Positions 24,828-33,377 of a stretch of 64,000 nt of DNA are shown here, in pieces. The notes under the pieces were generated by a model. That model did no database searches and had not been told where the DNA came from. It worked only from the letters and a program-made list of their open reading frames with translations. Every line of letters begins with the position of its first letter. Within the stretch, counting starts at the first letter, position 1. Origin of the DNA: Brevibacillus fulvus (lineage in GTDB: Bacteria > Bacillota > Bacilli > Brevibacillales > Brevibacillaceae); the NCBI RefSeq assembly GCF_016908525.1, contig NZ_JAFBEB010000002.1:336392-400391 (forward strand), read 5' to 3'. The position numbers and the translations under genes are program-made.

Positions 24828-25763
24828 TTATTCGAGCACACATTCGGCAGCGGGCAGATCCACGAAGCTTTGGATGCTGGGCTGTCTTAACGTTCCGCTG
24901 GCGGTCCACTCGGCAAATTGTACTTTCACCGTCAATTGCGGGCTCAGCCAGACGGCGTCCTTGTGACGGGACGGCAGCCGGTAAAACGGCATGGCTTGCT
25001 GGCGCAACGGGACGATGGTTTGCGTCAGCCCGCGCCAGTCTTGCTGCGTAAGTTTGCCTGTGCCAGCATGCCCAATATAATGGAGACGACCTTCTCTGTC
25101 ATACAGACCGAGCAGCAGCGAATTAACGATTCCGTCCCGCAAGGTAACTCCGCCGACAACGGCAATCAAATCCCGGTAATCTTTCACTTTCCGCCAGGAG
25201 GCGTCTTTTCCGCCGAGCACATACCGACTGGTCAAATTTTTTAACACAATGCCTTCCAGTTGGTGCTGTTGCACTACGGTAAACAAAGCGCTTCCGTCGT
25301 TGTGCGAAGAAACAAGCTGGATTTGCTCGTTCGGCACAATCATGCGTTGCAGTAACTCCATTCGTTCTTGCAGCGATCGTTGGATCACCCATTCCCCGTT
25401 CAAATAGAGGAGATCGAAAATCATATAGGTGACCGGTACGATTTTTTGCATCTGGCTGACTTTCTCCATGCGGCGCAGGCCGTCCCGGCGCATGACTTCG
25501 TGGAAGGAAGGTTTTCCGTCCTCGCCGAGAGCAATCACTTCACCGTCAAGGATGACCGAGTTGGTTTTGCAATAATCGCCAAGCTGGGTGATTTCCGGAT
25601 AATGCCAGGTGCGTTCGTTTTGCCGGCGATTGAACAAACGAACGGACAGACCATCCGCGTAGGTCAGCACCCGAACGCCATCCCATTTGACTTGGGCGAT
25701 CCATTCCGGGCCATGCGGAACAACTTCGCTGGCGATCGGCTCCATCGGGTCAATCGGTTGCAT
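24828..25763 (-). CDS. ATP-dependent DNA ligase, LigD ligase-type (NHEJ)
   Basis: This 311-aa enzyme has the adenylation motif KWDGVR (nucleophile Lys26), motif III LDGEVIAL, motif IV EGIVLKN and motif V WRKVKDY. An OB-fold domain follows (RDGIVNSLLLGLYDREGRLHYIGHAGTG). Its size and order match the ligase domain of bacterial LigD without polymerase or nuclease fusion. It seals the last nick in Ku-directed end joining. It is 25 bp downstream of ku, with GGAGGTG as RBS, so the two form an operon. Confidence 0.92.
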   Translation of the reverse strand: MQPIDPMEPIASEVVPHGPEWIAQVKWDGVRVLTYADGLSVRLFNRRQNERTWHYPEITQLGDYCKTNSVILDGEVIALGEDGKPSFHEVMRRDGLRRMEKVSQMQKIVPVTYMIFDLLYLNGEWVIQRSLQERMELLQRMIVPNEQIQLVSSHNDGSALFTVVQQHQLEGIVLKNLTSRYVLGGKDASWRKVKDYRDLIAVVGGVTLRDGIVNSLLLGLYDREGRLHYIGHAGTGKLTQQDWRGLTQTIVPLRQQAMPFYRLPSRHKDAVWLSPQLTVKVQFAEWTASGTLRQPSIQSFVDLPAAECVLE

Positions 25764-25788
25764 CGCTACACCTCCAGCGGCACAATGT

Positions 25789-26691
25789 TTACGCTTCCGC
25801 TTTTTTGCGGCGCAGCTTTCGGGTTGTGCTTGTCGTCGCTTGTGCAGGTTCCGCTGCGGGACGTTCCTCCGGCCGCTCCGCAGCTTGCGTACTGACTCGG
25901 ACAGGAGAGCCTGCGGGGGCGTTTGACGTCGCTGCCAGACTCTCCTTCAACGCTTGCATCAAATCGATCACATTGGCGCGCGGAGCCGTTGGAGCGACGG
26001 CTACTTCTTTTCCTTCCATTTTCTGCTCAATCAGATGTTGAAGCTCTGTTCGGTATTGATCGGTATATTTGGCCGGATCAAACGAAGTGGACATGTTCCG
26101 GATCAACTCTTCGGCCATTTTCAGCTCATTTTCAGCAAGTTCGATTTCGTGGTCAGGCAAAGCCGGGACTTGCGATACGGCGCGAACTTCATCCGGATAA
26201 TAGATCGTTTCCATGACGATGCAATTGTCGTAGATGCGAACTGCCGCCAAGCTTTGCCGATTGCGGATCGTTACTTTGGCGATGGCGATTTTTCCGGTGT
26301 TTTTCATCGCTTGCCGGAGCAGGGCGTATGCTTTATCGCCCGTGTCTTGCGGCGACAAGTAATAGCTTTTCTGAAAGTAAATCGGATCGATATCGGTCAA
26401 ATCGACAAAATCGAGTATTTCGATCGCTCGTCTCGTTTCCGGCGTGATCTTGTCCAGATCTTCGTCTTGCACGATCACAAAGTTTCCTTTTTCGTATTCA
26501 AACCCGCGTACGATTTCGTCCGCACTGACTTCACGATCGCAGTGCGGGCACATTTTGGCGTATTTGATCGGGGTATGGCATTCCTTGTGAAGCTGGCGAA
26601 AATGGATGTCCCGCTCTTCCGTGGCCGTAAACATCCGGATTGGGATGTTCACCAAACCAAAGCTGATTGAACCTTTCCAGACAGTATGCAT
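25789..26691 (-). CDS. ku: Ku homodimer protein of non-homologous end joining
   Basis: A 300-aa bacterial Ku. It begins MHTVWKGSISFGLVNIPI as in the family and has the HTPIKYAKMCPHCDREV Cys pair and the core beta-barrel. The C-terminal extension is Ala/Pro/Lys-rich (SAAERP-like low-complexity region ending TTRKLRRKKAEA), a basic tail of the kind that lets Ku slide and bind DNA. Start ATG 26691 has AGGAGG upstream. It threads onto broken DNA ends and recruits the ligase encoded next door. In B. subtilis ykoV-ykoU act in spores; similar use is likely here. Confidence 0.93.
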   Translation of the reverse strand: MHTVWKGSISFGLVNIPIRMFTATEERDIHFRQLHKECHTPIKYAKMCPHCDREVSADEIVRGFEYEKGNFVIVQDEDLDKITPETRRAIEILDFVDLTDIDPIYFQKSYYLSPQDTGDKAYALLRQAMKNTGKIAIAKVTIRNRQSLAAVRIYDNCIVMETIYYPDEVRAVSQVPALPDHEIELAENELKMAEELIRNMSTSFDPAKYTDQYRTELQHLIEQKMEGKEVAVAPTAPRANVIDLMQALKESLAATSNAPAGSPVRVSTQAAERPEERPAAEPAQATTSTTRKLRRKKAEA

Positions 26692-26774
26692 GCGTTTCTC
26701 CTCCTTGCGGTTAGTATCGGCAAGTGCGTGAAAAATCATCTGTCAGACGTCTGGATAAGTTTTGGTGTTGATGA

Positions 26775-26808
26775 CAAAAAAAATACCCCACCATTTTCAG
26801 GTGAGGTA
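26775..26808 (-). terminator. Minus-strand hairpin upstream of ku
   Basis: Stem TACCTCACC / GGTGGGGTA on the minus strand followed by eight T, a textbook terminator shape about 85 bp upstream of the ku start. No clear gene precedes it on that strand, so it either ends a short undefined transcript or acts as an attenuator. Apart from a weak candidate ORF at 26845, the stretch 26692-27138 contains no supported gene. Confidence 0.65.
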
Positions 26809-26844
26809 GCGGTTCAGATTTTCCCGCAGGGGGAACCAAATGGC

Positions 26845-26940
26845 ATGAATGCTCCTATCAGACATTCAATGCGCCAAAACGAACCGCATTTCAATTATGG
26901 GAGAGGAGAAACCGGAGGAAGAGCTTATGGGGAAACGTAA
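26845..26940 (+). CDS. Candidate 31-aa peptide gene
   Basis: ATG 26845 to TAA 26940 gives MNAPIRHSMRQNEPHFNYGR, then GETGGRAYGET. AGGGGG lies about 10 nt upstream. The peptide is hydrophilic with a Gly-rich end and no hydrophobic segment. A second, overlapping frame from ATG 26927 (MGKRKSSPRLSATPLRR) has a better-spaced GGAGG. Neither is recognised and only one is likely real, if any. Confidence 0.25.
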   Translation: MNAPIRHSMRQNEPHFNYGRGETGGRAYGET

Positions 26941-27138
26941 GTCTTCTCCGCGGTTGTCAGCGACACCGTTGCGTCGCTAGTTCTATTCTTTGCCATTTAT
27001 GGATGGGCTTATACCTGATTTCGTTTATTTTTTTGAAAAACATCAGGGAAGCGGGAGGTAAGCTTGCGATTTTACGCTGAAACGACCTTGTGATAGTATG
27101 AAATCATTGCCAATACGTAAAAGAACAGGTGAGAAAAA

Positions 27139-27720
27139 ATGCGTGTAATCGCCGGAGAGCACAGAGGCCGTCCTTTGAACGCCGTACCGGGAAAAGGCAC
27201 TCGACCTACGACCGATAAAGTCAAGGAATCCATTTTCAATATGATCGGCCCTTTTTTCGAGGGAGGAGTCGTTCTCGATCTGTATGCCGGTACCGGTTCG
27301 CTGGGAATTGAGGCATTAAGCCGGGGGGCGGAAAAAGCAGTATTTGTCGAGATGGATGCGAAAGCTTTTTCTGTCGTTAAACAAAATGTTGCAGCGCTGC
27401 GGCTTGATGAACGCGCCGAGATCTACAAGATTGAAGCGTCGCGGGCACTCAAGGTTTTGGGGAAACGCGCCCTGCAGTTTGACTTTGTTTTTCTTGATCC
27501 GCCGTATGCCAAGCAAAAGGTAAAAGAAAATATGGAAGATCTGCAAAAGCTGGGTTTGCTGGCGGAAGGAGCGATCATCGTCGCCGAGCACGATGCCGCA
27601 ACCGAACTGCCGCAACTCGTCGGGCACTGCCGGAGTGTGAGACAAGCCCAATATGGCGATACCGGGGTGACGATCTATCGTTATGAAACTGCCGACAGTG
27701 ACCTGGAAACGGAGTCTTGA
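27139..27720 (+). CDS. rsmD: 16S rRNA (guanine966-N2)-methyltransferase
   Basis: 193 aa, the usual RsmD length. It has the N-terminal [12 protein letters not shown] block, the SAM-binding motif [20 protein letters not shown] and the catalytic [10 protein letters not shown] (N6/N2-type DPPY). It methylates G966 in the 30S decoding area. In B. subtilis the same gene (ylbH) begins the ylbH-coaD-ylbJ run, as here. Confidence 0.95.
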   Translation: MRVIAGEHRGRPLNAVPGKGTRPTTDKVKESIFNMIGPFFEGGVVLDLYAGTGSLGIEALSRGAEKAVFVEMDAKAFSVVKQNVAALRLDERAEIYKIEASRALKVLGKRALQFDFVFLDPPYAKQKVKENMEDLQKLGLLAEGAIIVAEHDAATELPQLVGHCRSVRQAQYGDTGVTIYRYETADSDLETES

Positions 27721-27773
27721 TTTTGGGAAACGTCTTTTCGCCTGCATGGCGAAGCGAGGAGTGGGGGATTTTT

Positions 27774-28259
27774 ATGGCAATTGCTGTATGTTCGGGGAGC
27801 TTTGACCCTGTCACCAATGGACATTTGGATATTATCGAACGGAGTGCGAAAATCTTTGACAAAGTGATTGTGGCCGTTTTGCAAAATTCGCAGAAAACGT
27901 CGCTGTTCAGCGTGGAAGAGCGGGTGGAGTTGCTCAAGGCGGCGACATCGTCGCTTGCCAACGTGGAGATTGATTCGTTTGGCGGACTGTTGGTGGAGTA
28001 TATGCAAAAAAAGCAGGCAAAGGTCATTGTCAGAGGGTTGCGCAGCGCGGCTGATTTTGAATACGAACAGCCCATTGCCGCTGTCAACCGCAAAATGGCA
28101 GAGGAAATAGAGACGTTTTTTCTCATGACCAATCCTGCTTATGCTTATCTCAGCTCCAGCATCATCAAGGAAATGGCTAAGTATGGCGCCAAACTGGACG
28201 GGCTGGTGCCATCCGTGGTCGAACAGGCGCTGCGAGGCAAATTTCCCCCAGCCCGTTAA
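27774..28259 (+). CDS. coaD: Pantetheine-phosphate adenylyltransferase
   Basis: 161 aa. It carries the nucleotidyltransferase signature [15 protein letters not shown], the [15 protein letters not shown] loop and the C-terminal [13 protein letters not shown] motif. It makes dephospho-CoA from phosphopantetheine and ATP, the fourth step of CoA synthesis. ATG 27774 has GGGGGA upstream. Its stop overlaps the stop of convergent ylbJ by 4 bp (GTTAAC). Confidence 0.96.
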   Translation: MAIAVCSGSFDPVTNGHLDIIERSAKIFDKVIVAVLQNSQKTSLFSVEERVELLKAATSSLANVEIDSFGGLLVEYMQKKQAKVIVRGLRSAADFEYEQPIAAVNRKMAEEIETFFLMTNPAYAYLSSSIIKEMAKYGAKLDGLVPSVVEQALRGKFPPAR

Positions 28260-29479
28260 CGGCTGGAGGAGCGTCCGAATAGATTGAGCAACCCGCTGAA
28301 GGCTAGCAAGCCAATCAGCAAAACAACGGCAAGCAGCGAGGAATGATGGAACGTTTCCCACCAGGAATGAATCGGCAAGCCTTGATCGGCAAGGCGAAAG
28401 ACCGGGACATGCTCGCCGAAAGCGATGCCAGACAGCGGTTTCCACAGGACAAAGGTGAGCATGGCGGCGAGGAAGGCATGCAGCATGCGGGCGAGCAAAT
28501 ACGGCGCAACACGGATGTCTGTCGAGCTGAGAATGCTGGCAATTTGGGCATGGACGCTGAGTCCTCCCCAGGAAAGAATCGCGCTGACGATCGCTGCTTT
28601 CCATACCAGGGAAATGGAAGATGGGACCGTGCTGGCCGCCTGGGAACCGAGCGTCACTTCAAAAGCGCCGGAAATGATTGCTTTGGAAAAAGCCGGAGGA
28701 AAGCCGAGCGGTCCCAACACGACCGACAAGACGTTGCTTAAAAAATCAGTGAACCGAATCGTTTCAAATAACTGAATAAACACAGAAAAAACAATCATGA
28801 AGCCGCCGATCATCAACAAGGTGTTGAGGGCGGAATGGACAGCGTTTCCCATCAATTGGCCAAAAGGCCGCCGATCGCTGATTCTGGCTCTGTGCATCGC
28901 TTGCAATGCCCGCAGCAGCAACGGTTTTTGCGTCTTTTCCAACGGGGCGGTGGCAGGGGCGGAGGGAGCATGCAGCCGATACAGGACGCCCAGCAGCAAT
29001 GCGGACAGATAGTGGGTAATCGCCAAAATCGCCCCGAACTGTTCGCTGTGAAAGAAGCCGATGGCAACCGCTCCGACGACAAACAGCGGATCGCCGGTAG
29101 TGGCAAAAGAGACAAGCCGTTCGCCCTCTGCCTGGGTCAGGTTGCCTTGTTCTCGCAGCTTGGTGGTCAATTTCGCCGCAACAGGATAGCCGGCGGAAAA
29201 GCCCATGGTCAACACAAAGCCGCCGGTGCCCGGAACGTTAAACAGGGGACGCATCAACGGTTCGAGCAATACGCCGACAAAGTGTACGACGCCAACCCCC
29301 ATCAAAACTTCCGAAACGACGATAAAAGGCAGCAGGGCTGGAAAAACCACCTCCCACCATATCTTCAGACCCCGCAGGGCAGCTTCAAATGAAGATTGCA
29401 AGTGCGTCACCAGCGCAAACACCAAAGCGATCGAACTAATGGCGAAGATTAAGGTCATGATAGGTGAATGTCGTGACAT
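28256..29479 (-). CDS. ylbJ: Sporulation integral membrane protein YlbJ
   Basis: This 407-aa protein has about ten helices and two nucleoside-recognition (Gate) domains: [21 protein letters not shown] and the second-half copy [15 protein letters not shown], with [13 protein letters not shown] between. YlbJ is required for spore-coat or cortex integrity in B. subtilis and is transcribed opposite to coaD there too. ATG 29479 has GGGAGG 5 nt upstream; the longer frame to 29500 overlaps that RBS. Confidence 0.93.
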   Translation of the reverse strand: MSRHSPIMTLIFAISSIALVFALVTHLQSSFEAALRGLKIWWEVVFPALLPFIVVSEVLMGVGVVHFVGVLLEPLMRPLFNVPGTGGFVLTMGFSAGYPVAAKLTTKLREQGNLTQAEGERLVSFATTGDPLFVVGAVAIGFFHSEQFGAILAITHYLSALLLGVLYRLHAPSAPATAPLEKTQKPLLLRALQAMHRARISDRRPFGQLMGNAVHSALNTLLMIGGFMIVFSVFIQLFETIRFTDFLSNVLSVVLGPLGFPPAFSKAIISGAFEVTLGSQAASTVPSSISLVWKAAIVSAILSWGGLSVHAQIASILSSTDIRVAPYLLARMLHAFLAAMLTFVLWKPLSGIAFGEHVPVFRLADQGLPIHSWWETFHHSSLLAVVLLIGLLAFSGLLNLFGRSSSR

Positions 29480-29612
29480 AAGTTCCTCCCAAGCAGACAA
29501 GTTAGTACATGTCTACGCTTGTTCGAGGAAAACTATGCGCATTACAACTTGTCTGACAATGAAAAGAACGGGACGTCCCTTCATACTGTTTAAGTAGCGG
29601 GAGGGATGTCTG

Positions 29613-30407
29613 ATGGGACAGAAGCAGAAACCAAAGGTTGGATTGGCTTTAGGGTCAGGAGGCGCGCGCGGTTTTGCCCATATCGGCGTGTTGAAAATAT
29701 TGGAGCGGCATGGGGTGGAAATTGATATGCTCGCTGGCAGCAGTATGGGCAGTCTGATCGGCGCTGTTTACGCGAATGGCCTTGAGCCGCACATGATTGA
29801 AAAGCTTGCCTTGCATTTGAAACGGAAGCACTGGCTGGATTTGACCGTGCCCAACCTCGGATTCATCGCCGGTGACAAAATCAAGCAGTTGATTCGGCTG
29901 TTGACGCATGGCAAACGGATTGAAGAGCTGAACAAAACGTTTGCGGTTGTCGCAACCGATATTGAAACCGGAGAGCGGGTCGTGTTTGACAGCGGACCGG
30001 TCGATCAGGCGGTACGAGCGAGCATCTCGATACCCGGCATTTTCGTTCCGGAAAGAGTGGGCGATCGCCTGCTGGTTGATGGCGGGGTAATTGATCGAGT
30101 GCCGATCACGGTCGTTCGGGAGATGGGCGCAGACATTGTGATTGCCGTGGATGTGGCCCAGTTTGATACCAAAATGAAGGTCGGAACGATCTTCGATGTG
30201 ATCGCGCAAACAATTGATGTGATGGAAAGGGAAATTCTCCGGCTGAACATGCTGTCGGCCGATCTTGTAATCCGTCCCGATGTTGGACACTATAGCAGTA
30301 TTGCTTATAACTCGATTCAGGAAATTATCGCGGAAGGGGAAAGGACAGCGCTTCGCTTCGTGGATGAGATAAAAGAGTTGATACAGAAGTGGGAGGAAGG
30401 GAAATGA
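29613..30407 (+). CDS. ylbK: Patatin-like phospholipase family protein
   Basis: 264 aa. The patatin Ser-Asp dyad is visible: oxyanion loop ALGSGGARG, nucleophile AGSSMG, and DG motif LLVDGGVIDRVP. It is cytosolic and probably hydrolyses lipids (RssA/YlbK group). The stop overlaps the start of ylbL by 4 bp (ATGA), so the two are co-translated, as in B. subtilis. Confidence 0.92.
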   Translation: MGQKQKPKVGLALGSGGARGFAHIGVLKILERHGVEIDMLAGSSMGSLIGAVYANGLEPHMIEKLALHLKRKHWLDLTVPNLGFIAGDKIKQLIRLLTHGKRIEELNKTFAVVATDIETGERVVFDSGPVDQAVRASISIPGIFVPERVGDRLLVDGGVIDRVPITVVREMGADIVIAVDVAQFDTKMKVGTIFDVIAQTIDVMEREILRLNMLSADLVIRPDVGHYSSIAYNSIQEIIAEGERTALRFVDEIKELIQKWEEGK

Positions 30408-31486
30408 CGGAAGATTTGCAGTCCGGCCGAAGTTATCAGGCACAGGGGCCCGGCGCCAAGCGTTGGCTTTCCCTGTTGCTCGCCGTCGTTGTGATGGCCG
30501 CTGTATTTTTTTATTTAAACCAGCCGACGCCTTATTATGTGACCCGCCCCGGTTCAGCGATTGAACTGCGCCCGATCGTTGCGGTGGAGGGGGGCAACAA
30601 AAGCAAAGAAGCCGGGACCTTTATGCTGACAACCGTACGGATGGGGGAAGCGAATCGTCTATGGTACTGGTATGCGAAGATGTCCCCGGATGTGGAACTG
30701 ATGGAAAAAGAGCTGGTCGTGCAAAAAGGGGAAACCGATGAAGACTATACGCGAAGAGAATTGGCCGTTATGGACAATTCGCAGAAAATTGCCGAAGCGG
30801 TTGCCTTTCGCCTGGCCGGCTATGAAGTGAAAATAGAAAAACGGGGTGTCGTCGTCATGGGCACGATCGCTGGAATGCCCGCGAAAAACGTGCTGCAAGT
30901 CGGCGATGTGATCACGGCTGTCGATCAGCAGAAAATTACCGATGCCAATGACATGCTCAAAAGTTTGGCGGGGAAAAAGGCCGGGGATGTCGTGCAGCTG
31001 ACGTTTTTGCGCGACGACAAGCCGCAGCAAGCAACGCTCAAGCTGGCCCCGCTTCCGGGAGAACCAACCCGGGCGGGAATTGGCATTCAGCAAGACAATG
31101 ATCAGCTGATCGAGGTTCCCAAACAGGTAACGATCTCGGCCGATGGAATCGGCGGCCCTTCCGCCGGCTTAATGTTTACCCTGGAAATTTATAATCAGTT
31201 GCTGCAAGATCAAGATTTGACCAAAGGATACCGCATCGCCGGAACGGGCACCATTTCCGCTGACGGCACCGTAGGCCGGATTGGCGGCATTAATCATAAA
31301 GTCGTTGCCGCGGATGCAGCAGATGCGGAAATCTTTTTTGCCCCGGATGATTCGCAAGGAGAGCCGTCCAACTACGCGGAGGCAGTGCAAACCGCAAAAA
31401 GGATCGGCACCCACATGAAAATCGTTCCTGTGAAAACGGTGGACGATGCGATTGCCTTTTTAAAAACGCTGCCGCCCAAGCGATGA
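30404..31486 (+). CDS. ylbL: PDZ and Lon-like membrane protease YlbL
   Basis: 360 aa. One N-terminal membrane anchor (WLSLLLAVVVMAAVFFYL) precedes a PDZ domain (about 150-220: VVVMGTIAGMPAKNVLQVGD) and a C-terminal Lon-type proteolytic domain. Its Ser-Lys dyad is in DGIGGPSAGLMFT and GGINHKVVAADAA. In B. subtilis YlbL clears the checkpoint inhibitor YneA during DNA-damage recovery. ATG 30404 has GGAGG 7 nt upstream. Confidence 0.93.
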   Translation: MTEDLQSGRSYQAQGPGAKRWLSLLLAVVVMAAVFFYLNQPTPYYVTRPGSAIELRPIVAVEGGNKSKEAGTFMLTTVRMGEANRLWYWYAKMSPDVELMEKELVVQKGETDEDYTRRELAVMDNSQKIAEAVAFRLAGYEVKIEKRGVVVMGTIAGMPAKNVLQVGDVITAVDQQKITDANDMLKSLAGKKAGDVVQLTFLRDDKPQQATLKLAPLPGEPTRAGIGIQQDNDQLIEVPKQVTISADGIGGPSAGLMFTLEIYNQLLQDQDLTKGYRIAGTGTISADGTVGRIGGINHKVVAADAADAEIFFAPDDSQGEPSNYAEAVQTAKRIGTHMKIVPVKTVDDAIAFLKTLPPKR

Positions 31487-31528
31487 GGTTTGCCGCGAAG
31501 CGATAAAATTGCTGTCAAGGAAAATTGG

Positions 31529-31557
31529 TTGACAAAGGTTGGGGCAAAAGCTATAAT
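31529..31557 (+). promoter_or_regulatory. Perfect consensus sigma-A promoter of ylbN-rpmF
   Basis: TTGACA (31529-31534), exactly 17 bp, TATAAT (31552-31557), 31 bp before the ylbN start. Both hexamers match consensus at all positions. Confidence 0.88.
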
Positions 31558-31588
31558 CAACATTGTCGTGCTTGAGGTGATGCTAAAC

Positions 31589-32107
31589 ATGAATATTAAA
31601 CTAACCGATTTAGACCATCGGAAAGGTGAGCCATTGCCGCTCCGCTTTACGTTGGACCCTGTGGAACTGAAAAAACGGCATCAGGAAATTCGCGGGTTAA
31701 CTCCCGTCGAAGTCAAGGGGGAAGCAGTAAAACTGGGCGATCTTTACTACGTGAACGGTGAAATGAGTGCCGACGTGGATTTCGTTTGTGCCCGCTGTTT
31801 GACTCCTTTTACTCAGCACGTGGTTGTTCCATTTCAAGAGACGTTTTCTCCGCCAGACGCAGCAGTGGAGTTGGACGAAGACAGCGATATTGTTCCGTTA
31901 GAAGGGGACGAAATCGAACTGGTTCCGCTGATGCAAGAAGATTTTCTGCTGGAGATACCAGTGTTTCCGCTGTGCAAGGAGGATTGTCTCGGTCTTTGCC
32001 CGTCTTGCGGGACAAACCGCAACGAGCAGATGTGCGGTTGCAAAAACGAACGGATTGATCCGCGGCTCGCCGGGTTGGCAGACTTTTTCAAGAACAGCAC
32101 CGAGTAA
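31589..32107 (+). CDS. ylbN: DUF177 protein (YceD/YlbN), 23S rRNA accumulation protein
   Basis: 172 aa. It carries the DUF177 pattern: DFVCARCLTPF and CLGLCPSCGTNRNEQMC (four Cys), LEIPVFPLC. The family is nearly always upstream of rpmF, as here, and the E. coli homologue YceD affects 23S rRNA accumulation. ATG 31589 is chosen because GAGGTGAT lies 7 nt upstream and gives the usual length; the frame is open further upstream through the promoter. Confidence 0.9.
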   Translation: MNIKLTDLDHRKGEPLPLRFTLDPVELKKRHQEIRGLTPVEVKGEAVKLGDLYYVNGEMSADVDFVCARCLTPFTQHVVVPFQETFSPPDAAVELDEDSDIVPLEGDEIELVPLMQEDFLLEIPVFPLCKEDCLGLCPSCGTNRNEQMCGCKNERIDPRLAGLADFFKNSTE

Positions 32108-32229
32108 TGTTTTCAAGGTGAAGCTTTTTTCTTCGGCTTCATTTTTGAACGGATGGTACAAGCGCTCTTTGCCCTTCCCATCCATATAACAACATGCAGC
32201 ATTTATCAGTTGAAGGAGGTGTAAGGAAG

Positions 32230-32400
32230 ATGGCAGTACCTCAACGGAGAACTTCCAAAACCCGTAAAAGAATGCGTCGTACGCACTTCAAATTAGAGAT
32301 CCCAGGTATGGTAAAATGCGACAATTGTGGTGAACACAAGCTTGCGCACCGCGTTTGCCCAAGCTGCGGATACTATAAAGGTGTCAAAGTAGCAAAATAA
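32230..32400 (+). CDS. rpmF: 50S ribosomal protein L32
   Basis: 56 aa, starting [20 protein letters not shown] as in L32. A zinc ribbon is intact ([17 protein letters not shown]). It has a strong AAGGAGGTG RBS. It is cotranscribed with ylbN from the consensus promoter and followed by a terminator. Confidence 0.97.
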   Translation: MAVPQRRTSKTRKRMRRTHFKLEIPGMVKCDNCGEHKLAHRVCPSCGYYKGVKVAK

Positions 32401-32403
32401 TGA

Positions 32404-32436
32404 AAAGCAGGGTGAGTTGATCACCTTGCTTTTTTA
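32404..32436. terminator. Bidirectional terminator after rpmF
   Basis: Stem AAAGCAGGGTGA / TCACCTTGCTTT with T-runs on both strands. It can serve rpmF on the plus strand and the candidate small gene ending at 32434 on the minus strand. A second plus-strand hairpin with six T lies at 32470-32508. Confidence 0.85.
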
Positions 32437-32583
32437 CATGTTGGGCACATAGGTGACATCTTCGTTTTGGCCGCCGGTACAACAGCCTTGCTGTCCTGCG
32501 GCTTTTTTATTTGGCCGCCGAAAACGGGGCGATGTTCCGTCGGACCCGAATCGGGTGAAAAGGCAGGAAAATGTCCGTTGCAT
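32434..32583 (-). CDS. Candidate 49-aa Cys/Gly protein gene
   Basis: A minus-strand frame from ATG 32583 to TAA 32434 ends directly at the bidirectional terminator. It encodes a basic N-terminal part (TRFGSDGTSPRFRRPNKKAA) and a distinctive tail GQQGCCTGGQNEDVTYVPNM. No good RBS precedes this ATG, and the frame stays open further upstream. No family is recognised; the terminator position and biased tail are the main support. Confidence 0.4.
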   Translation of the reverse strand: MQRTFSCLFTRFGSDGTSPRFRRPNKKAAGQQGCCTGGQNEDVTYVPNM

Positions 32584-32659
32584 CACGAACATACAGGAGA
32601 GCGGGCGGTCGTCTGCGCAGGGCGGAAACAGGGTGCGCCGCCGGTTCACGGATTTAGGG

Positions 32660-32705
32660 TTGTAAATGTTCAACGTCTGCCATATAATCTTGGTACCAGG
32701 TATTA
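32660..32705 (+). promoter_or_regulatory. fapR promoter with FapR operator
   Basis: TTGTAA (32660-32665), 17 bp, TATAAT (32683-32688). Immediately downstream is the quasi-palindrome TTGGTACC-A-GGTATTAA (32690-32705), close to the known FapR site pattern TTAGTACC...TACTAA and overlapping the expected start of transcription. Malonyl-CoA releases FapR, so the whole fapR-plsX-fab run should be feedback-controlled from here. Confidence 0.8.
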
Positions 32706-32722
32706 AAAACTGATCGCAAACA

Positions 32723-33307
32723 TTGGGGGTGCCAAATATCGCCCGCATACCGAAAAAAGAACGCCAGACACAGTTGCTGCAAACCTTGCGTGAAAATCCG
32801 TTTGCAACAGACGAAGATTTGGCAGAATTATTTGATGTAAGTATTCAAACCATACGATTGGACCGCTTGGAACTGGGGATTCCGGAACTTCGCGAACGAA
32901 TCAAAAACGTGGCGGAAAAAAATCTGGACAGTGTAAAATCATTGGGAATCGATGAAGTGATCGGGGAAATTCTCGATCTTCAGCTGGATACACAAGCGAT
33001 TTCCGTTCTGGAAATCAAAGAGGAGCACGTCTTTTCGCGTACCCAGATCGCCCGCGGTCATTACATATTTGCTCAAGCCAATTCTTTGGCGGTTGCGGTG
33101 ATTGATGCCGAAGTGGCGTTAACCGCTACGGCACGAGTGCGATTTGTTCGCCCTGTTCGGCTTGGCGAGAAATTAATCGCGAAAGCAACCGTTCGAAGTA
33201 AAGACGGCGAAGAAAGCAAAGTGCGTGTTGAAACGAAAGTTCAGGGGGAAACGGTTTTTTCCGCTACATTCCGCGTGGTATGTTTGCCAACCGCGACTCA
33301 TCCCTAA
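32723..33307 (+). CDS. fapR: Transcriptional repressor of fatty acid and phospholipid synthesis
   Basis: 194 aa. A DeoR-like helix-turn-helix ([37 protein letters not shown]) is joined by a linker helix to a hotdog domain ([25 protein letters not shown]). The latter includes the conserved malonyl-CoA pocket residues of FapR. The start is uncertain: TTG 32723 or GTG 32729, both with only a GGGG stretch close by. It represses its own operon through the site at 32690. Confidence 0.93.
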   Translation: MGVPNIARIPKKERQTQLLQTLRENPFATDEDLAELFDVSIQTIRLDRLELGIPELRERIKNVAEKNLDSVKSLGIDEVIGEILDLQLDTQAISVLEIKEEHVFSRTQIARGHYIFAQANSLAVAVIDAEVALTATARVRFVRPVRLGEKLIAKATVRSKDGEESKVRVETKVQGETVFSATFRVVCLPTATHP

Positions 33308-33377
33308 ATCATTACCGGAAAAAATGTTCGAATGACCGTGAATTTGTTCGAACAACTGCATAGAGGGGGAAAATTTT

